Assembly (NCBI GenBank): GCA_014281115.1
Contig: JACONQ010000017.1
Location: 1,116,001 to 1,180,000, forward strand
Source: Laburnicola sp. R22_1
Taxonomy: Eukaryota; Ascomycota; Dothideomycetes; Pleosporales; Didymosphaeriaceae
Length of the DNA: 64,000 bases
Reading direction: 5' to 3'
The translations under genes were made by a program, and so were the position numbers. The first letter of the stretch is position 1, and each line of letters starts with the position of its first letter. Below, piece by piece: positions 1 to 11,469 of the stretch. The notes under the pieces are model-generated. The model saw nothing but the letters and a program-made list of their open reading frames with translations, searched no databases and was not told where the DNA came from.

Positions 1-2
1 TA

Positions 3-1388
3 CAAGATATGAGAAATAAGCTACTTGCTGAGCGTAGCGTAGGCCATATTAGCTAGTAGTGGCCTAGAAACTTTGTTAAGCGAATAGACAGCCTCACAAC
101 GCGATTTAATCGAGCCTATAATTGACAGCAAGCCCTCTACAAGGACCTAATGGCTATATAGGCCTAGTTTAAGCTAGTAGCATATATAAAGGCTACCTAC
201 GGTATCTACGATAAGGACACCTTTAACTTCGACGAGACTGGCTTTCTAATAGGCAAGATATCCTCCTAGCTAGTTATTATAGGCTTAGAGAGACGTGGTT
301 AGCCAAAAGTGATCTAGCTAGGCAATTGTAAGTGGGTGACAATAATCTATGGAATTAACGCTGCTAGGTGGGCAATCCCGCCCTTTGTTATCTTCGCTGG
401 CAAGTACTACCTCTTGGCCTAGTATAAGGGCGACGATATACTAGGTGACTAGACTATTAGTCTTAGCGATAATAGGTAGACTACGAACGAGCTTAGTGTT
501 GCCTGGCTATGGCACTTTATTAAGCATATAGTAGAGCGTAGAGTAGGCGCGCGTTAGCTCCTAATACTTAATAGCTATAAGAGCCACAACTTACTCGAAT
601 TCTAGGAGATCTATAGGAAGAACAAGATCTATACTCTATGTATGCTACTATATTTGTTACACTTCCTACAGCCACTAAACGTGGGCTGCTTCTCGCTGTT
701 AAAGCGGGCGTATAGGTGCTAGGTTAAGGGCCTAATACGCAACTATATTAACTATATTACTAAGCTTAAGTTTCTACTAGCCTTTCGCGTCGCCTATAAC
801 TAGTTAATTATAAAGGAGAATATCTGCGTAAGCTTTTAAGGCTCTAGGCTAGTCCTATATAATCTAGAGGCAGTGCTCTTAAAGCTTAATATTAAGCTTC
901 GTATACTGTTGCCAGCGCTAGCGCTAGCAGCCCTACTAGAGGCCCTATAGGAGTCTGCAACACTAAGCAACGCACGCGAGCTAGGCGCTTAGTTAACTCT
1001 AGTTTATAAGCGGATTTGAAGGCATTAGGAATCCTCTTTTACTTTAGTTATCTAGTCGCTTAATTGGCTTATAAGAGGCGCTAAGAGAATGGCGCATTTA
1101 ATAGTGCTTATGCACGAGGAGATAGCTACTCTATAAAGGGCAAATAAGGCAGCTACAACGCGTAAATAGCGCAAAAAGAAGCGGATCCAAAAGCAAGGCA
1201 CTCTATTGAAGGCAGAGGGAGAGGATATTATTGCTTAAAAGGCTGTTAAGCAGAAACTAAAGGGAGAAATACGGCAAGGCAAGGCGTAGTTACGTGCGAG
1301 CCGGCAGGCTTCTGCACGCTGCAGACGCTGTAGAGAGCCTGGGCACAACTCGCGCACGTGTAAGAAGGCTTCTATAGATACTACTTAA
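3..1388 (+). pseudogene. Fot1/pogo-type DDE transposase, RIP-inactivated, 5' end outside window
   Basis: A single reading frame (codons starting at positions divisible by 3) runs from the window edge to about 1388 with no indel, broken by roughly two dozen TAG/TAA/TGA codons that replace Gln or Trp. It reads as a Tc1/mariner-superfamily cut-and-paste transposase of the fungal Fot1/pogo group. The first catalytic Asp lies in DTFNFDETGF near 219-246, followed by PPFVIFAGK near 379-405. The second catalytic region reads LLILNSYKSHN near 550-585, where the catalytic Asp codon is now Asn (GAT to AAT). LQPLNVGCFSLLKRAY follows near 665-715, again with Asp to Asn. The C-terminus is basic and ends in a complete CCHC zinc knuckle (C-x2-C-x4-H-x4-C, 1320-1361), typical of this fungal family. 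The N-terminal DNA-binding domain is outside the window. Family assignment is strong; the gene is certainly non-functional. Confidence 0.9.
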
Positions 1389-1489
1389 TTTAGGATAGCT
1401 ATTATATTAATAGAATATTAATGCGTTGTGAATTTATATGCTGCGAAAGGCTCAGAGACTTAGTATAGTTCGCAGCTCGCTTGTATTCG

Positions 1490-1694
1490 CAGCTCGCTTA
1501 TAAACACATTATAATTAACTACCTTATTATTAGTATAAGGGGCCAATTTGCACGTGCTAACAAATAGTCCCTAGCCTAACCTATCTTACTTCTTTACCTT
1601 TTTTTAATATATTTTTAGCATACCTATAGCTTTCCTTATAGTGTTATACTATACACTAAAAGGTCTATAATATTTCTCTTCTAGATCTAGAAGT
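1490..1694 (+). repeat. F2 retroposon, 3'-terminal fragment
   Basis: This is the 3' end of the dispersed repeat called F2 here, seen in longer form at 6803-8195 and 11470-11928. Shared landmarks are the block TTGCACGTGCTAACAAA near 1550, a run of T near 1600, and the terminal AAAAGGTCTATAATATTTC near 1660. The left limit is uncertain: similarity may begin near 1420, so the junction with the Fot1 gene is not resolved. Just before it, 1470-1500 holds two copies of TTCGCAGCTCGCTT. To its right lies Gypsy A sequence. Confidence 0.6.
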
Positions 1695-2977
1695 AAAGAT
1701 AGAAGTGCTAAAAGTTATAGGTGCCTTATATATATATATATAATAGGTAGAAAGTTACTAAATTAGTAGTAAGCTAGCTAGTTAAAAAGTTAAATAGCTA
1801 GAAGTAAAGGCGCTAAAAGTAATAGGTGCCTATGTGTAGTAAACTAGCTAGGAAGCTACTTAACTAGTAGTAAACTAGGCCACTTGCATCTATATCTTAT
1901 AGTACTCCTAGGGGTGAAATAAGTTAGGTGACTAGTAGATTAAATTAAGGGCTAATAGTTAGGGGGTAGCTTCTAATTGTTAGCATTCTAGAAGATTTTA
2001 TTAGGCAGTTTACTATCTAATTTATTGCCTAAGTATTCTTTTTATAAGGAGTTAGACTTAGGGTTAATTAGATTAGTAAATTTAGGATTATTATTAGAGA
2101 GGTTATTATAATAAGTAGGCTTTCTATTTTCTAATCTACTACTATAGTAGGTAGTATTATAATCTTTTAGGCTATTACTATAGTAAGTAATACTAAGTTC
2201 TCCTTTTATATTAGTAATTTAGTAGGTTAAAATAGTGCTAACCTAAATTATTTTAGCTAGGGTAGTTTTAATTAAATAGTTAATTCTACTAGTAAGAGCT
2301 ATCTAATCTATAGATTAGCTTCTCTAGTAGGTTTATAGTCTCTAGGTCTAGGGTTAAAGATAAGACCTAGATTCTACTATATAATTTCTAGGGACTAGTC
2401 TTACTAGTAGCTTTCTTTAGTAGTAGAAATAAAGTAACTAAAAGGCAATTTATTATCTAATAGTTTATTATTTAAGGAAGATAGCTATATAGCCTCTATA
2501 CTACTATTTCTATTAAAGGCGTCTTTATAGCTTAGTTTCTAGTAAGCCTTTAAGTATATTCTAATAATTAAGATAGTAGGGCTAGGAAGCTAGATAGAAA
2601 TCTCCTTAAAAATTCTTTAGTTAGCTTTTAATAAGCGAGTTATTTAGTAGGTATAGTCCTACTTATTAAGTAGACTATTCTAGTAGGTAGCGTTATTCTA
2701 GTAGGAAGGGTTAGATAGGGAAGAAGTCTATAGTAGGATAAGATTACTAGTAAAAGTTAGATTCTTATTATCTTTTTAATAAAGGCGGCAGTCCTAAGTA
2801 TTAACTAGGTAGTTAGTTTACTTAAAAACTTCCTGCTAATAATAAAATTATAGTCCCTTATTTTATAGAAAATAAACTATATAGTAATATTATATCTATT
2901 AATAATAAGCTAGACTATAAAATAGGTATTTACTTTTACACTTTTCTTTTCTATAAAGTTCTTAAGGGGATTAGTAT
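1695..2977 (-). mobile_element. Gypsy A, segment between protease and 3' end (left fragment)
   Basis: This stretch is close to 36100-37415 of Gypsy D and continues across the Gypsy E insertion into 6545 onward, so both belong to one minus-strand LTR element (Gypsy A). It corresponds to the region after the protease. On the minus strand it gives an Asn/Pro-rich, low-complexity frame with many stops, and no reverse transcriptase or integrase motif is visible. The element's 3' LTR is missing on the left, where the F2 fragment and the Fot1 gene abut. The last five bases (2973-2977, AGTAT) are one copy of the target duplication of Gypsy E. Confidence 0.7.
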
Positions 2978-3265
2978 TATAATAGTGCTTGCTAGCCTAC
3001 CTGCTAAACACGTCCTATTACTTTTTCTTTACATCCTATTTTCTCTTATTTGCATCTTTTACCTTCTTAAAGATACTTTTTTTAATTAGTGTTAGCGTGG
3101 TAGTTAGCGTAGGCCTATGCTCTACGCTGCCCTTTATATAAGAAAGGGCTCTCTATATTTATTTCTTATTTACTATCTTAGAATAGTATTAATTTAACTA
3201 GTTCTTTTAACTATTCTAGCTATTTCTAATAGATTAGCCCTATATGACTGTATATTACTCTTATA
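2978..3265 (+). repeat. Gypsy LTR (5' LTR of element E)
   Basis: The 288-bp LTR has terminal sequences corresponding to TGT...ACA that are now TAT...ATA after C-to-T changes. It contains the segment TATATAAGAAAGGGC, a possible TATA region, and is shared with 6252-6539, 11169-11455, 35384-35669, 40736-41022 and the split copy 13010-13053/20428-20661. Confidence 0.9.
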
Positions 3266-3289
3266 TTATTCTAAGACTAACTATTTTTA

Positions 3290-3930
3290 TTTAGCTATAG
3301 ATAGTAATATAATATCTACTTCTCCCTTAAGATACTGCCCGTAGGCAGTTAAATTAGTAGAAGTTTTAGCTTACTAGGTTAGGCTAGAAGCGTGTTAGTT
3401 ACTTTAGTACTAGGTAGTTATTATACTACACTAAGCTTACTAGATTAGGCTAGAAGTTTTAGGTAGTTATTATACTACGCTAAGGTCTATTAAGAAAGGC
3501 CACTTCTAAGTCCCTTTTCTACTTATTGCATAATGATAGGAAGTTTATTAGTTACTAGGAAGAATTTCTATTACTAAGGAGTTTATATTTTACTATCCTA
3601 AAGTCTATTAAAAAAGGCTACTCCTAAGTCCCTTCTCTACTTATTATATAAGAGTAGGAAGTTTTATTAGTTACTCCTATAAAAGACTAGTTTAATAGGT
3701 TGCGCTACTATAGTCTATTAAGAGAGATTGCTCTAAGTTATAAAAGTAGTAGTACTACTTTACGCTAGTAGAATTAAAACACTACTAAAGCCTATTTAAA
3801 GAGGCTAGAATTCTAAGTTTACTAGCTACTAGTTATAGTGTGTAGTAGTATAAAGTCCTATTAGTTACTTCTATAAGACTTTATACTCTAGTTTAATAGG
3901 TTATATCTAAATTTACTAAAAGAGATTTCT
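3290..3930 (+). repeat. Degenerate tandem repeats in Gypsy leader
   Basis: Between the 5' LTR and the decamer array, short blocks recur, for example CTAGGTAGTTATTATACTAC and AAGTCTATTAAAAAAGGC with variants, each followed by phrases like TAGTTACT. The same kind of leader occurs in Gypsy A (10440-11100) and Gypsy D (40060-40660) at the equivalent position after the 5' LTR, where the units are cleaner. No coding frame is recognisable. Confidence 0.6.
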
Positions 3931-3940
3931 CTAGTCTATT

Positions 3941-4350
3941 AATAAATAATAATAAATAATAATAAATAATAATAAATAATAATAAATAATAATAAATAAT
4001 AATAAATAATAATAAATAATAATAAATAATAATAAATAATAATAAATAATAATAAATAATAATAAATAATAATAAATAATAATAAATAATAATAAATAAT
4101 AATAAATAATAATAAATAATAATAAATAATAATAAATAATAATAAATAATAATAAATAATAATAAATAATAATAAATAATAATAAATAATAATAAATAAT
4201 AATAAATAATAATAAATAATAATAAATAATAATAAATAATAATAAATAATAATAAATAATAATAAATAATAATAAATAATAATAAATAATAATAAATAAT
4301 AATAAATAATAATAAATAATAATAAATAATAATAAATAATAATAAATAAT
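3941..4350. repeat. Perfect decamer array, 41 copies of AATAAATAAT
   Basis: Positions 3941-4350 are exactly 410 bases made of the 10-mer AATAAATAAT repeated 41 times without one mismatch. The unit holds only A and T, so RIP (C to T, G to A) cannot alter it, unlike everything around it. It lies in the leader of Gypsy E. Gypsy A and D have no such array, so the expansion is specific to this copy. Because reads can slip on such a tract, the copy number in the assembly may not be the true one. Confidence 0.98.
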
Positions 4351-5100
4351 AACTATATAACCTCTAAAGACTAATTTACCTATAATACCTAACTAGGGTT
4401 ATACTATAGACTAAAAGCACTAAGTAAGAAAAATTAGAATTAGACTTTAAAGACACTAGAGCGCTATCTATAAAGATTTTATATAAGTAATACTTTTACT
4501 CTATTTATAAAACGCCCTACTTTACTTACTAAGCACGCTATTTTACACTTATAAGATACCTAGACCTACTAAATCTAAGTACTTTACTATACCTAACTAT
4601 TAACTTCTTAAGTATTTTTTTATTTTTAGTATGTTTATAGCTTTTCCTTATAGTGTTGTACTATATACTAAAAGGTCTATAATATTTTTCTTTCTAAAGT
4701 ATTTCTTTTTATTTTCTCTTACTTTTTTTATAATAGACGCCCCTTATAAACTGCTTAGCCACTTAGAAAACCTAGATATTAGGTTGTCTTAGCGCTAACC
4801 TTACTAAGTGGCTCTATCTACTCTATTCTAATCTTTTACTACTCTACCTTACTAAGTAGCCTTATATACTCTATTCTAATCTTTTACTACCTTAGACTTT
4901 AGTTAAGCTTATATTTAAACTAGAGTAGTACTAGTTATAGGAACCTACTCTCTTTGTTATGATTATCCTAGCTCTTACCTACTACCTATTAACTATTTAG
5001 CTAGGCAACTATTTACTAGACTATTAATATTGCCTAGCTATCTTTTAGTTTAGCTTATTAATAAATTATAGTTATACATTTTTATTGCAATCTTACTTTT
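4351..5100. other. Unassigned AT-rich interior of Gypsy E
   Basis: I recognise no protein motif on either strand. It contains a short F2 insertion at about 4626-4695 and short repeated phrases such as CTATTCTAATCTTTTACTAC (twice near 4820-4890). By position it would be gag territory of Gypsy E. Confidence 0.5.
4626..4695 (+). repeat. F2 retroposon, 5'-truncated copy of about 70 bp
   Basis: The piece reads TTTATAGCTTTTCCTTATAG through AAAAGGTCTATAATATTT, the terminal part of F2. It is flanked by an imperfect duplication of about 14 bp (AAGTATTTTTTTA starting at 4610, and AAGTATTTCTTTTTA starting at 4697). A very short fragment that keeps the same 3' end and has a long target duplication fits 5' truncation during target-primed reverse transcription. 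Confidence 0.65.
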
Positions 5101-5659
5101 ACTCTAAACTTACTAGTAGCTAGCTTTTAAGCCTTTAAATCTAATAACTCTATATTATTATCCTCTAAGGGTGCTAAAATTAACGCATATTAGGTAACTC
5201 TAATTACTTTTTCTAATAGTAGAAACTTTAAAGTAGAGCCTAAGCCTACTTACTTTAGTTAAGAAGACGCCTAACCTAGTAAGGACTATAGTAATTATAC
5301 TAAAGAAGAGGCGCTTAATAAGAATAATCTTTATAAACTTAGTATTACTTACTATAATAATAGTCTAGAAGATAATAACACTACCTATTATATTAATAGA
5401 TTAGTAGATAAAAAGATTATCTATTATAATAACCTCCCTAATAGCAATCCTAAATTTACTAACCTAATTAATCCTAAGTCTAACTTCCTATAGAAAGAAT
5501 ACTTAGGCAATAAATTAGATAGTAAACTACCTAATAAAGTCTTCTAGAACGCTAAAAATTAGGAGCTGCCTCCTAACTATTAGCTCTTACTCTAAGCTAC
5601 TAAAATAGGTAGCCTAGTTTACTACTAGTTAAGCAGCTCCCTAGCTAGCCTACTATATA

Positions 5660-6251
5660 TAGGCGCCTATTACTTTTAGTGCCTTTACTTTTAGCTATTC
5701 CTTTTCTAGCTAGCTTACTACTAATTTAGTAGCTATCTAGCTATTATATACGTATAGGGCACTTATAGCTTTTAGCACCTTTACCCCTAAATATTTTTAT
5801 TACTACTAGTAGTTTCTATAGCTTTAGAAGCTACTTTACCCTAATTAAAAACTGTATAATTAGGTTAATATATTTTTAACACTTTTTTATAGTACTAGGA
5901 AATATTATATAATATAATTACGCCTATGCATAATGAACGAACTAGAAATCTTTTAGCTAACTATATTTTTATATAGTAATAAAGCTAAGAATACGCTCTA
6001 TTAGTAAAATGCTAAATACTAAGATATAGTTTCTAACCTAGTCCTAATTTACCTCTAACTACTTTTTTTAATATTTCTACTAAACAGTAACTAAATTAAA
6101 AACTAAGGCTACTATTAGAACTATAGGGGCCTATTACCCCTATTACAACTCTTTTTAGCTCTAAAATAGTGCTAGTTATGTTAAAAATCTACTAAAATAC
6201 TCTATTTTTATATACTTTTCTTTCTATTCTTAGATCTTAAAAGGGGAGTTA
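5660..6251 (+). other. Gypsy E 3' untranslated region
   Basis: Noncoding in appearance, this stretch matches 12440-13009 (Gypsy F) and the inverse of 35670-36170 (Gypsy D). It ends in AAAAGGGGAGTTA just before the 3' LTR, a purine-rich run that is a candidate polypurine tract. Confidence 0.65.
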
Positions 6252-6539
6252 TATAATAGTCCTTACTAGCTTACTTACTAAGTACGCTCTATTACCTTTC
6301 TTTTATATCTTATTTTTCTCTATTTATGCCTTTTACTTTTTTAAAGGCGCCTTTTCTAGTTAGTGTTAGCGTAGTAGTTAGCGTAGGCCTATACCCTATA
6401 CTGCCCTCTATATAAGAAAGGGCCCTTTATATCTCTTTCTTATTCACTATTTTAAAATAGTATTAATTTAACTAGCTCTTTTAACTATTCTAGTTATCTC
6501 TAATAGGTTAGCCCTATAAGACCGTATACCACTCTTATA
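6252..6539 (+). repeat. Gypsy LTR (3' LTR of element E)
   Basis: A 288-bp direct repeat of 2978-3265, differing mostly by transitions. The target duplication AGTAT follows at 6540-6544. Confidence 0.9.
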
Positions 6540-6544
6540 AGTAT

Positions 6545-6789
6545 ATTTAGGTAAAGGAGTTTAGCTTTAAGCTATTTTTATACTACTTTTTTATACTTTA
6601 AAGTAATAAAATTATAAGCGCTAGCACTAGTGTCTATTAAGGCTTATAACCTAAGAGCTAACTCTTAAAATATAATTTGCACTAGTATAACTATCTAGGA
6701 GCCCTTAAATAGTTTAGGAACCCTTACTATCTTATTACCTATAGGTAGTAATTTTAGTTTAGTAGCTCCTATATAGGCTACTAGGTTAG
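6545..6789 (-). pseudogene. Gypsy A aspartyl protease remnant
   Basis: The minus strand around 6620-6645 reads ALIDTSTSAY, a RIP-altered form of the retropepsin motif ALIDSGAS in which the catalytic Asp remains and the Gly is lost. LITLR-like residues follow, as in Ty3/Gypsy proteases. The same segment is at 37430-37650 in Gypsy D. The protease would process the Gag precursor. The frame continues to the right after removal of the F2 insertion (6803-8195). TAG/TAA codons and the damaged active site make it inactive. Confidence 0.75.
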
Positions 6790-6802
6790 AGTAGTCTAGT
6801 AG

Positions 6803-8195
6803 TCTCTTTTAGGTAAGACTATAAACTGCCTCTACTTATTTAGTTTTTGAGTGGCCCTACTATATTTAATTACTACTTTTTTTATTATGTTATGGCGCCT
6901 ATATAACCTTATGTAATATTATGTAATATTACGTTACGTGCGCGCTAAGCCCTAGGATCTAAAGCGCATTAAAGTTTTACTAATATTTCTCCTCCTAGCT
7001 TTTAAAATAATAACTTATAATAATAACACTTTTAACTTATTTGCCTGCCTACTACCTTCCTAGATAATAGATAACTTACTATATGTACGCACGCTCTACT
7101 ACTACTACAACTACTACTACTACTACTACTATAATATATAATAAATTACGCGCGCGCTCTTTATTTCTAATACTAAATAGCACTTTGTAAATTATCTCTA
7201 CTAATCCTTAAGCTATCTTAGCGCCTAGCGCTTGCTCCTCAGAGTTGTATTTTTTTTAGCAACTCTTTAATATTAATATTATGTAGAACACTTTGCTAGC
7301 CTTACTCTACCTATTATCTCTAAATATTCTATAGTACAAGCGCGTACCTACATATGCCCTATGCCTTTAATAACTACTTATAATATGTTTCTTTATTCTA
7401 GTAAAACCTTAGGTATTTTAGGTTATGCTTAACCTTTCCTCTATTGCTCTTACACTATTGCTCTTAAATTTAATTAAATCTTGCCTTTTGTTTTCTAAAA
7501 GCGCTCTAGTAACAATAATTACTAGTATAGCTAAGCACTAGACAGCTAAACTAGCAAAGATAGAGCTATAAGTTAAAATCTATAGTTTCTAAAACATCTA
7601 GGTATTGCTAGACGCTGCGATAAAATAAACTAGCTATAGTAATCTATTTGCTGCATAACTTATACTATACTGCTATATATTCTATAAGAATAGTAGACGT
7701 CTAACCTTTATAATACTTATCCTATATATATTTATTATTAGTGTCTAGGTTATACTCCTTATTATTATATATCTTATTATTATTGTTGTCTAGCTTATTA
7801 TATATATATAGGCGTATAACTACCTACCCTATAGAAAGCGCATTATTAGGTTAAGAGATAGCTATACTAGATTATAATCTTAAAGTCTTATGTAATACTT
7901 AAATGTATTGTGTAGTGGATAGATAAACACTTAATTTAGTTGCGAATTTTTATACTTTGTGCGCAGGCAACTGCGTTACGTTATTATTATTAACTTTAGT
8001 ACTATAGACTATAGACTATAGTATAGCTTATAATTAACTCTATAAGGGGCTGGCTAATTTGTACATACTCTATCCCTAAATAGTTACTAAACTAGTCTTA
8101 TTGCTTTATCTTAATTTATAGCGTTTTTTAGCACACCTATAGCTTTCTCTTATAGTGTTATACTGTGTATAAAACGTGCGTGAAGTACTCTTTAT
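6803..8195 (+). mobile_element. F2 retroposon, longest copy
   Basis: This 1393-bp insertion splits Gypsy A exactly between 13-bp duplications AGTAGTCTAGTAG (6790-6802 and 8196-8208); the uninterrupted sequence is at about 37710 in Gypsy D. The ends do not form inverted repeats. It shares its whole length, in inverse orientation, with 54316-55537, and its right end with the fragments at 1490-1694, 4626-4695, 11470-11928 and 46782-46839. I therefore take the right end as 3'. Features include a (CTA)n tract near 7095-7130 and an ACGCGCGCGCTC block near 7145-7160. No reverse transcriptase or other known protein is recognisable, although the inverse copy shows ORF-like stretches. The class is inferred from the target duplications and truncated relatives. 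Confidence 0.8.
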
Positions 8196-8208
8196 AGTAG
8201 TCTAGTAG

Positions 8209-10440
8209 TGTATATTTAAAGCCTTATTATCTAATAAATTACCTACCTCTAAATTAGAGTAGTAGGCAATACTAAGTTTATTTAAATTAAAATTATTCTC
8301 TACTTTTATATTTGCTTATATAGCTGCCTTAGAGTAGTAGGGTAAGTGTCTACCTTCTAGCTTTTACTATAGCTAAAGTAGGCGTTATTCTTAATATACT
8401 ATACTTTAGTCTAATTTTAAAAAGTTAAAAAGGAAGAAGTAAGTCTAGAATAAAATGTTTATTTTTTAGTTACTATATATAAGGGCGTTAATTTAGAAGA
8501 TAATATCTTAAGAAAAGTCTTTATGTGCGTCTAGAAAGGGTTTATTATATTATTATTTTAGAGAGTGCAACTAGTTGCGATTATTTAGTGTTTAATTATA
8601 GAGCAGTTAGTATTAGAAATTTCTATCTTTCTTTAAAGTATTAACTTAAAACTTCTAGTTAAGTTAAGTTATAATTTGTCCTTCTAGGTCTTTGTGTCTA
8701 ATTTATCCTTTCTAGCTAGACTCTTAAAAGCTTATAAGAATATCTAGGCGTCTATTTTATTAGAGAGAAAGAGCTTATAAAATTTCTTATATGCCTATTA
8801 GAGAGTAAAGGGATTATAGTAAGTCTTTTTAAAAATTTAAAAAGTAATTTAGGTCAATAATCTTTACTAAAAGCCTAATTTATTTAATACTAATTTTGTA
8901 TAGCCTTTTAAAGCGCGCTTTTAAAGTAGCTAAGTATAGCTTCTATAAAGTTACCTTAATTATTTATATAGTTATTATCTTAGTAATAGTCTATATTTGC
9001 CTAGAGCTTATTACACATATCCTCTAGCTAATCTTTAATATTAGGACTAGGTTAACCTTTTTTATAGTACTTATTAATATTAGGTAGTTTTGCAAAGCAC
9101 CCTAGCTTAAATATACTAAAGGTAATAGAAGTGTGTCTGCCCTAGGGTATATCTATTTAGGCGCTATTAGCGAGCTTAGTTTATATATATCTAGAGACTA
9201 GGAAGTAGTAAAAGGCGTTATCTAGTTATAGAGTAGGCACTATAAGCTAAAGTAGATAATAGAATATATATTAAAGCGCTAGCTAGGGCGTATATTAGAA
9301 TATAACTAAATAGAATAAGCTTTACTTAGTTATATAAGGGTAGCGTAAACTATATAGTAGATTAGGTGTTTCTAAACTAGGGTTTTTTAGAAGTATATAA
9401 GTGTAGTACTATAGATTATAAGTATTTTTAATAAAAAGAAAAGCTTTATTAGAGGTAAATAAGTTCTTTTTAATAGCTATGTTATTAGTCCTATTAGAGT
9501 AGAATTAGAATTCTTTCTTTATTATATATATTATAATATAAGCTATCTATATCATAATTATAGTAAAAGCTTATTTAAATATATTAGCGCGCTTATATAA
9601 AGCCTAAATAATACTCCGCTATTTAGGGTTATTTTTAAACTTTATAACAGCCCTAGCTACTAATTTTAGTAATTTCTTTAAAAGTAGACCTTAAGAAAAG
9701 TAATGTTAAGCCTAAAGCTAATAGGTAGTAAGTAATTGTTTTATTTTTAGGCTATACTAGGGTAATTAGTCTAGTCTAAATTACGCTAAAAACGCGCTAA
9801 ACTTTCTAGTAGCTTTAAGTTTGGCTTTATCTTAGTGCGTAAGCTACTTAAAGTCTATTAGTAAAAATTTATTACCTAGCTAATTTACTTTAAGTATAGT
9901 AATATATTAATTATACTTAGAAGTGTTATAAGAAATTCTATTAGGATAGACCTTTCTAAGTAGTTTAACTACACTTCTTTTTTATAAGGCTAAAGAAGTA
10001 ACTAGTAGAATAGAGTAGACGAATTTTACTATAAGTGTTATATAAACTATTATTAGTAGGGTGTAAATAAACGTCCCCCTCTATATTATCTATTTTAGAA
10101 CTATCTAGAGATAGAGAAGATATAGAAAATATTCTAGAAGTTTCCTAAATTAAAAGATAGCAGCTTACTATAGTATAGGTAGTAGTAGAGTTAAGTAAAG
10201 CAGGGATTATAAAAAGGATATAGTAGATAAAGCTAGAGTAGTAGATTTTATATAGCGTGTGAGCTAGCGTATAGTCTAAGCTAGGTAAAAGATAAAGTAT
10301 AAAATAAAATAATACAACTTTAACCTCTGTGTTACCTCTATAGTCTAACTCTAATCCTCTAGCTCTATACCTTGTACCCTTACTATAATAGTGCTAGAAG
10401 ATAGTTATTAGGCAAGTTAGCTCTATAGAGTATAGCGTAG
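8209..10440 (-). pseudogene. Gypsy A gag remnant with CCHC zinc knuckle
   Basis: The minus strand of 8340-8400 encodes a degraded nucleocapsid knuckle that aligns with the better preserved copy in Gypsy D at 37860-37930 (CFGYSKK, whose second Cys is now Tyr). The region to the right, up to about 10440, is the rest of gag by position and by its similarity to 37740-40060; I cannot assign finer domains. Many TAG/TAA codons interrupt it. It lies upstream of the protease (6545-6789 on the minus strand), which is the normal gag-pro order. Confidence 0.6.
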
Positions 10441-11100
10441 TAGTTATTATTTATTAATTGTTATTTATATTTAGAATATTAGAACTTCTAGAGCAGCCTT
10501 TTTAAATAGACCTTAGTATAGTATAATAACTGCCTAGTATAACTAGTAACTAATAAACTAATATACTTTTACTAACTTATAGTAGATAGAGAAGTATAGA
10601 AGTAGTCTCTTAAATAGACCTTAGTGTAGTATAATAACTACCTAGCACAACTAGTAACTAATAAACTAATAAACTCTTACTAACTTATAGTAGGTAGAGA
10701 GGTTATATTAGTAGTCTTATAGATTTTAGGTAGTGTAATAACTATCTAGCATAACTAGTAACTAACCTAATACACCCTTACCTACTTATAATAAGTAAAG
10801 AAGTTATATTAGTAGTCTTGCAAACTCTAGGTAGTATAATAACTATCTAGTATAACTAGTAACTAACCTAATATACTCTTACCTACTTATAGTAGGTAAA
10901 GAAGTTATATTAGTAGTCTTATAGACCTTAGCACAAAACTACTACCTAGCATAACTAGTAACTAATAAACTAATACACCCTTACTTATTTATAGTAGGCA
11001 GAGAAGTTATATTAGTAGTTTTATAGACCTTAGGTAATTGCCTAGCATAATTAGTAACTAATAAGGTAAATCTTCTACTAATTTAACTGCCTATAGGCAG
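10440..11100 (-). repeat. Tandem repeats in Gypsy A 5' leader
   Basis: At least five units of roughly 90-120 bp recur. Each contains TAGTAACTAATAAACTAATA or a variant, then a CCTTACT/CTTATAGTAGGTAGAGAAG block, then TTATATTAGTAGTCTTATAG. They lie between the 5' LTR (11169-11455) and gag. The equivalent array in Gypsy D is at 40060-40660. Confidence 0.8.
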
Positions 11101-11168
11101 CGTCTTAAGAGAGGAGTAAATACTATATTACTATCTATAGCTAAATAAAAAGGTTAGTCTTAGAATAA

Positions 11169-11455
11169 TATAAGGGCGGTAAACAGTCTTATAGAGCAAA
11201 TCTATTAGAAATAGCTAGAATAATTAAAAGAGCTAGTTAAATTAATACTATTCTAAGATAGTAAATAAGAAAGAGATATAAGAGACCCTTTCTTATATAG
11301 AGGGTAGTGTAGGACACAGGCCTATACTAGCCACACGCTAATACTAACTAGAAAAGGCGTCTTTAGAAAGGTAAAAGGCGTAGATAGGGGGAAATAGAGT
11401 GTGAAAGAAAGATAATAGGGTGTGCTTAGTAGGAAGGCCGACATAGGACTGTTAT
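11169..11455 (-). repeat. Gypsy LTR (5' LTR of element A)
   Basis: A 287-bp LTR in minus orientation, starting TATAAGGGCGG and ending GGACTGTTATA on the plus strand. It keeps more CA/TG positions (for example ACACAGGCC near 11315 and GCCGACATAGG near 11440) than the other LTR copies. F2 sequence begins 15 bases further right. Confidence 0.88.
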
Positions 11456-11469
11456 AGTTAGTAATATTA

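Larger units (their letters stand above)
2978..6539 (+). mobile_element. Gypsy E, short LTR element nested in Gypsy A
   Basis: Two direct LTRs of 288 bp (2978-3265 and 6252-6539) bound this element. A perfect 5-bp duplication AGTAT flanks it (2973-2977 and 6540-6544), and the surrounding Gypsy A sequence resumes exactly there. Internally it has a leader with degenerate tandem repeats (about 3290-3930), the AATAAATAAT array, an unassigned stretch (4351-5100), and then the inverted equivalent of Gypsy A 1800-2300 (about 5100-5650) followed by the 3' untranslated region (5660-6251). The gag zinc knuckle and the protease seen in Gypsy A and D are not recognisable, so the element is internally deleted. 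It is oriented opposite to its host copy. Confidence 0.88.

Noticed and set aside
3941..4350. CRISPR-like regular array
   Set aside because: A pure 10-bp tandem repeat with no spacers, in a eukaryotic retroelement context.
6790..8208. Mutator-like (MULE) insertion, suggested by the 9-13 bp target duplications
   Set aside because: Duplication length varies from 9 to 15 bp, the ends are not inverted repeats, and several copies keep only one end, which fits target-primed retroposition better.
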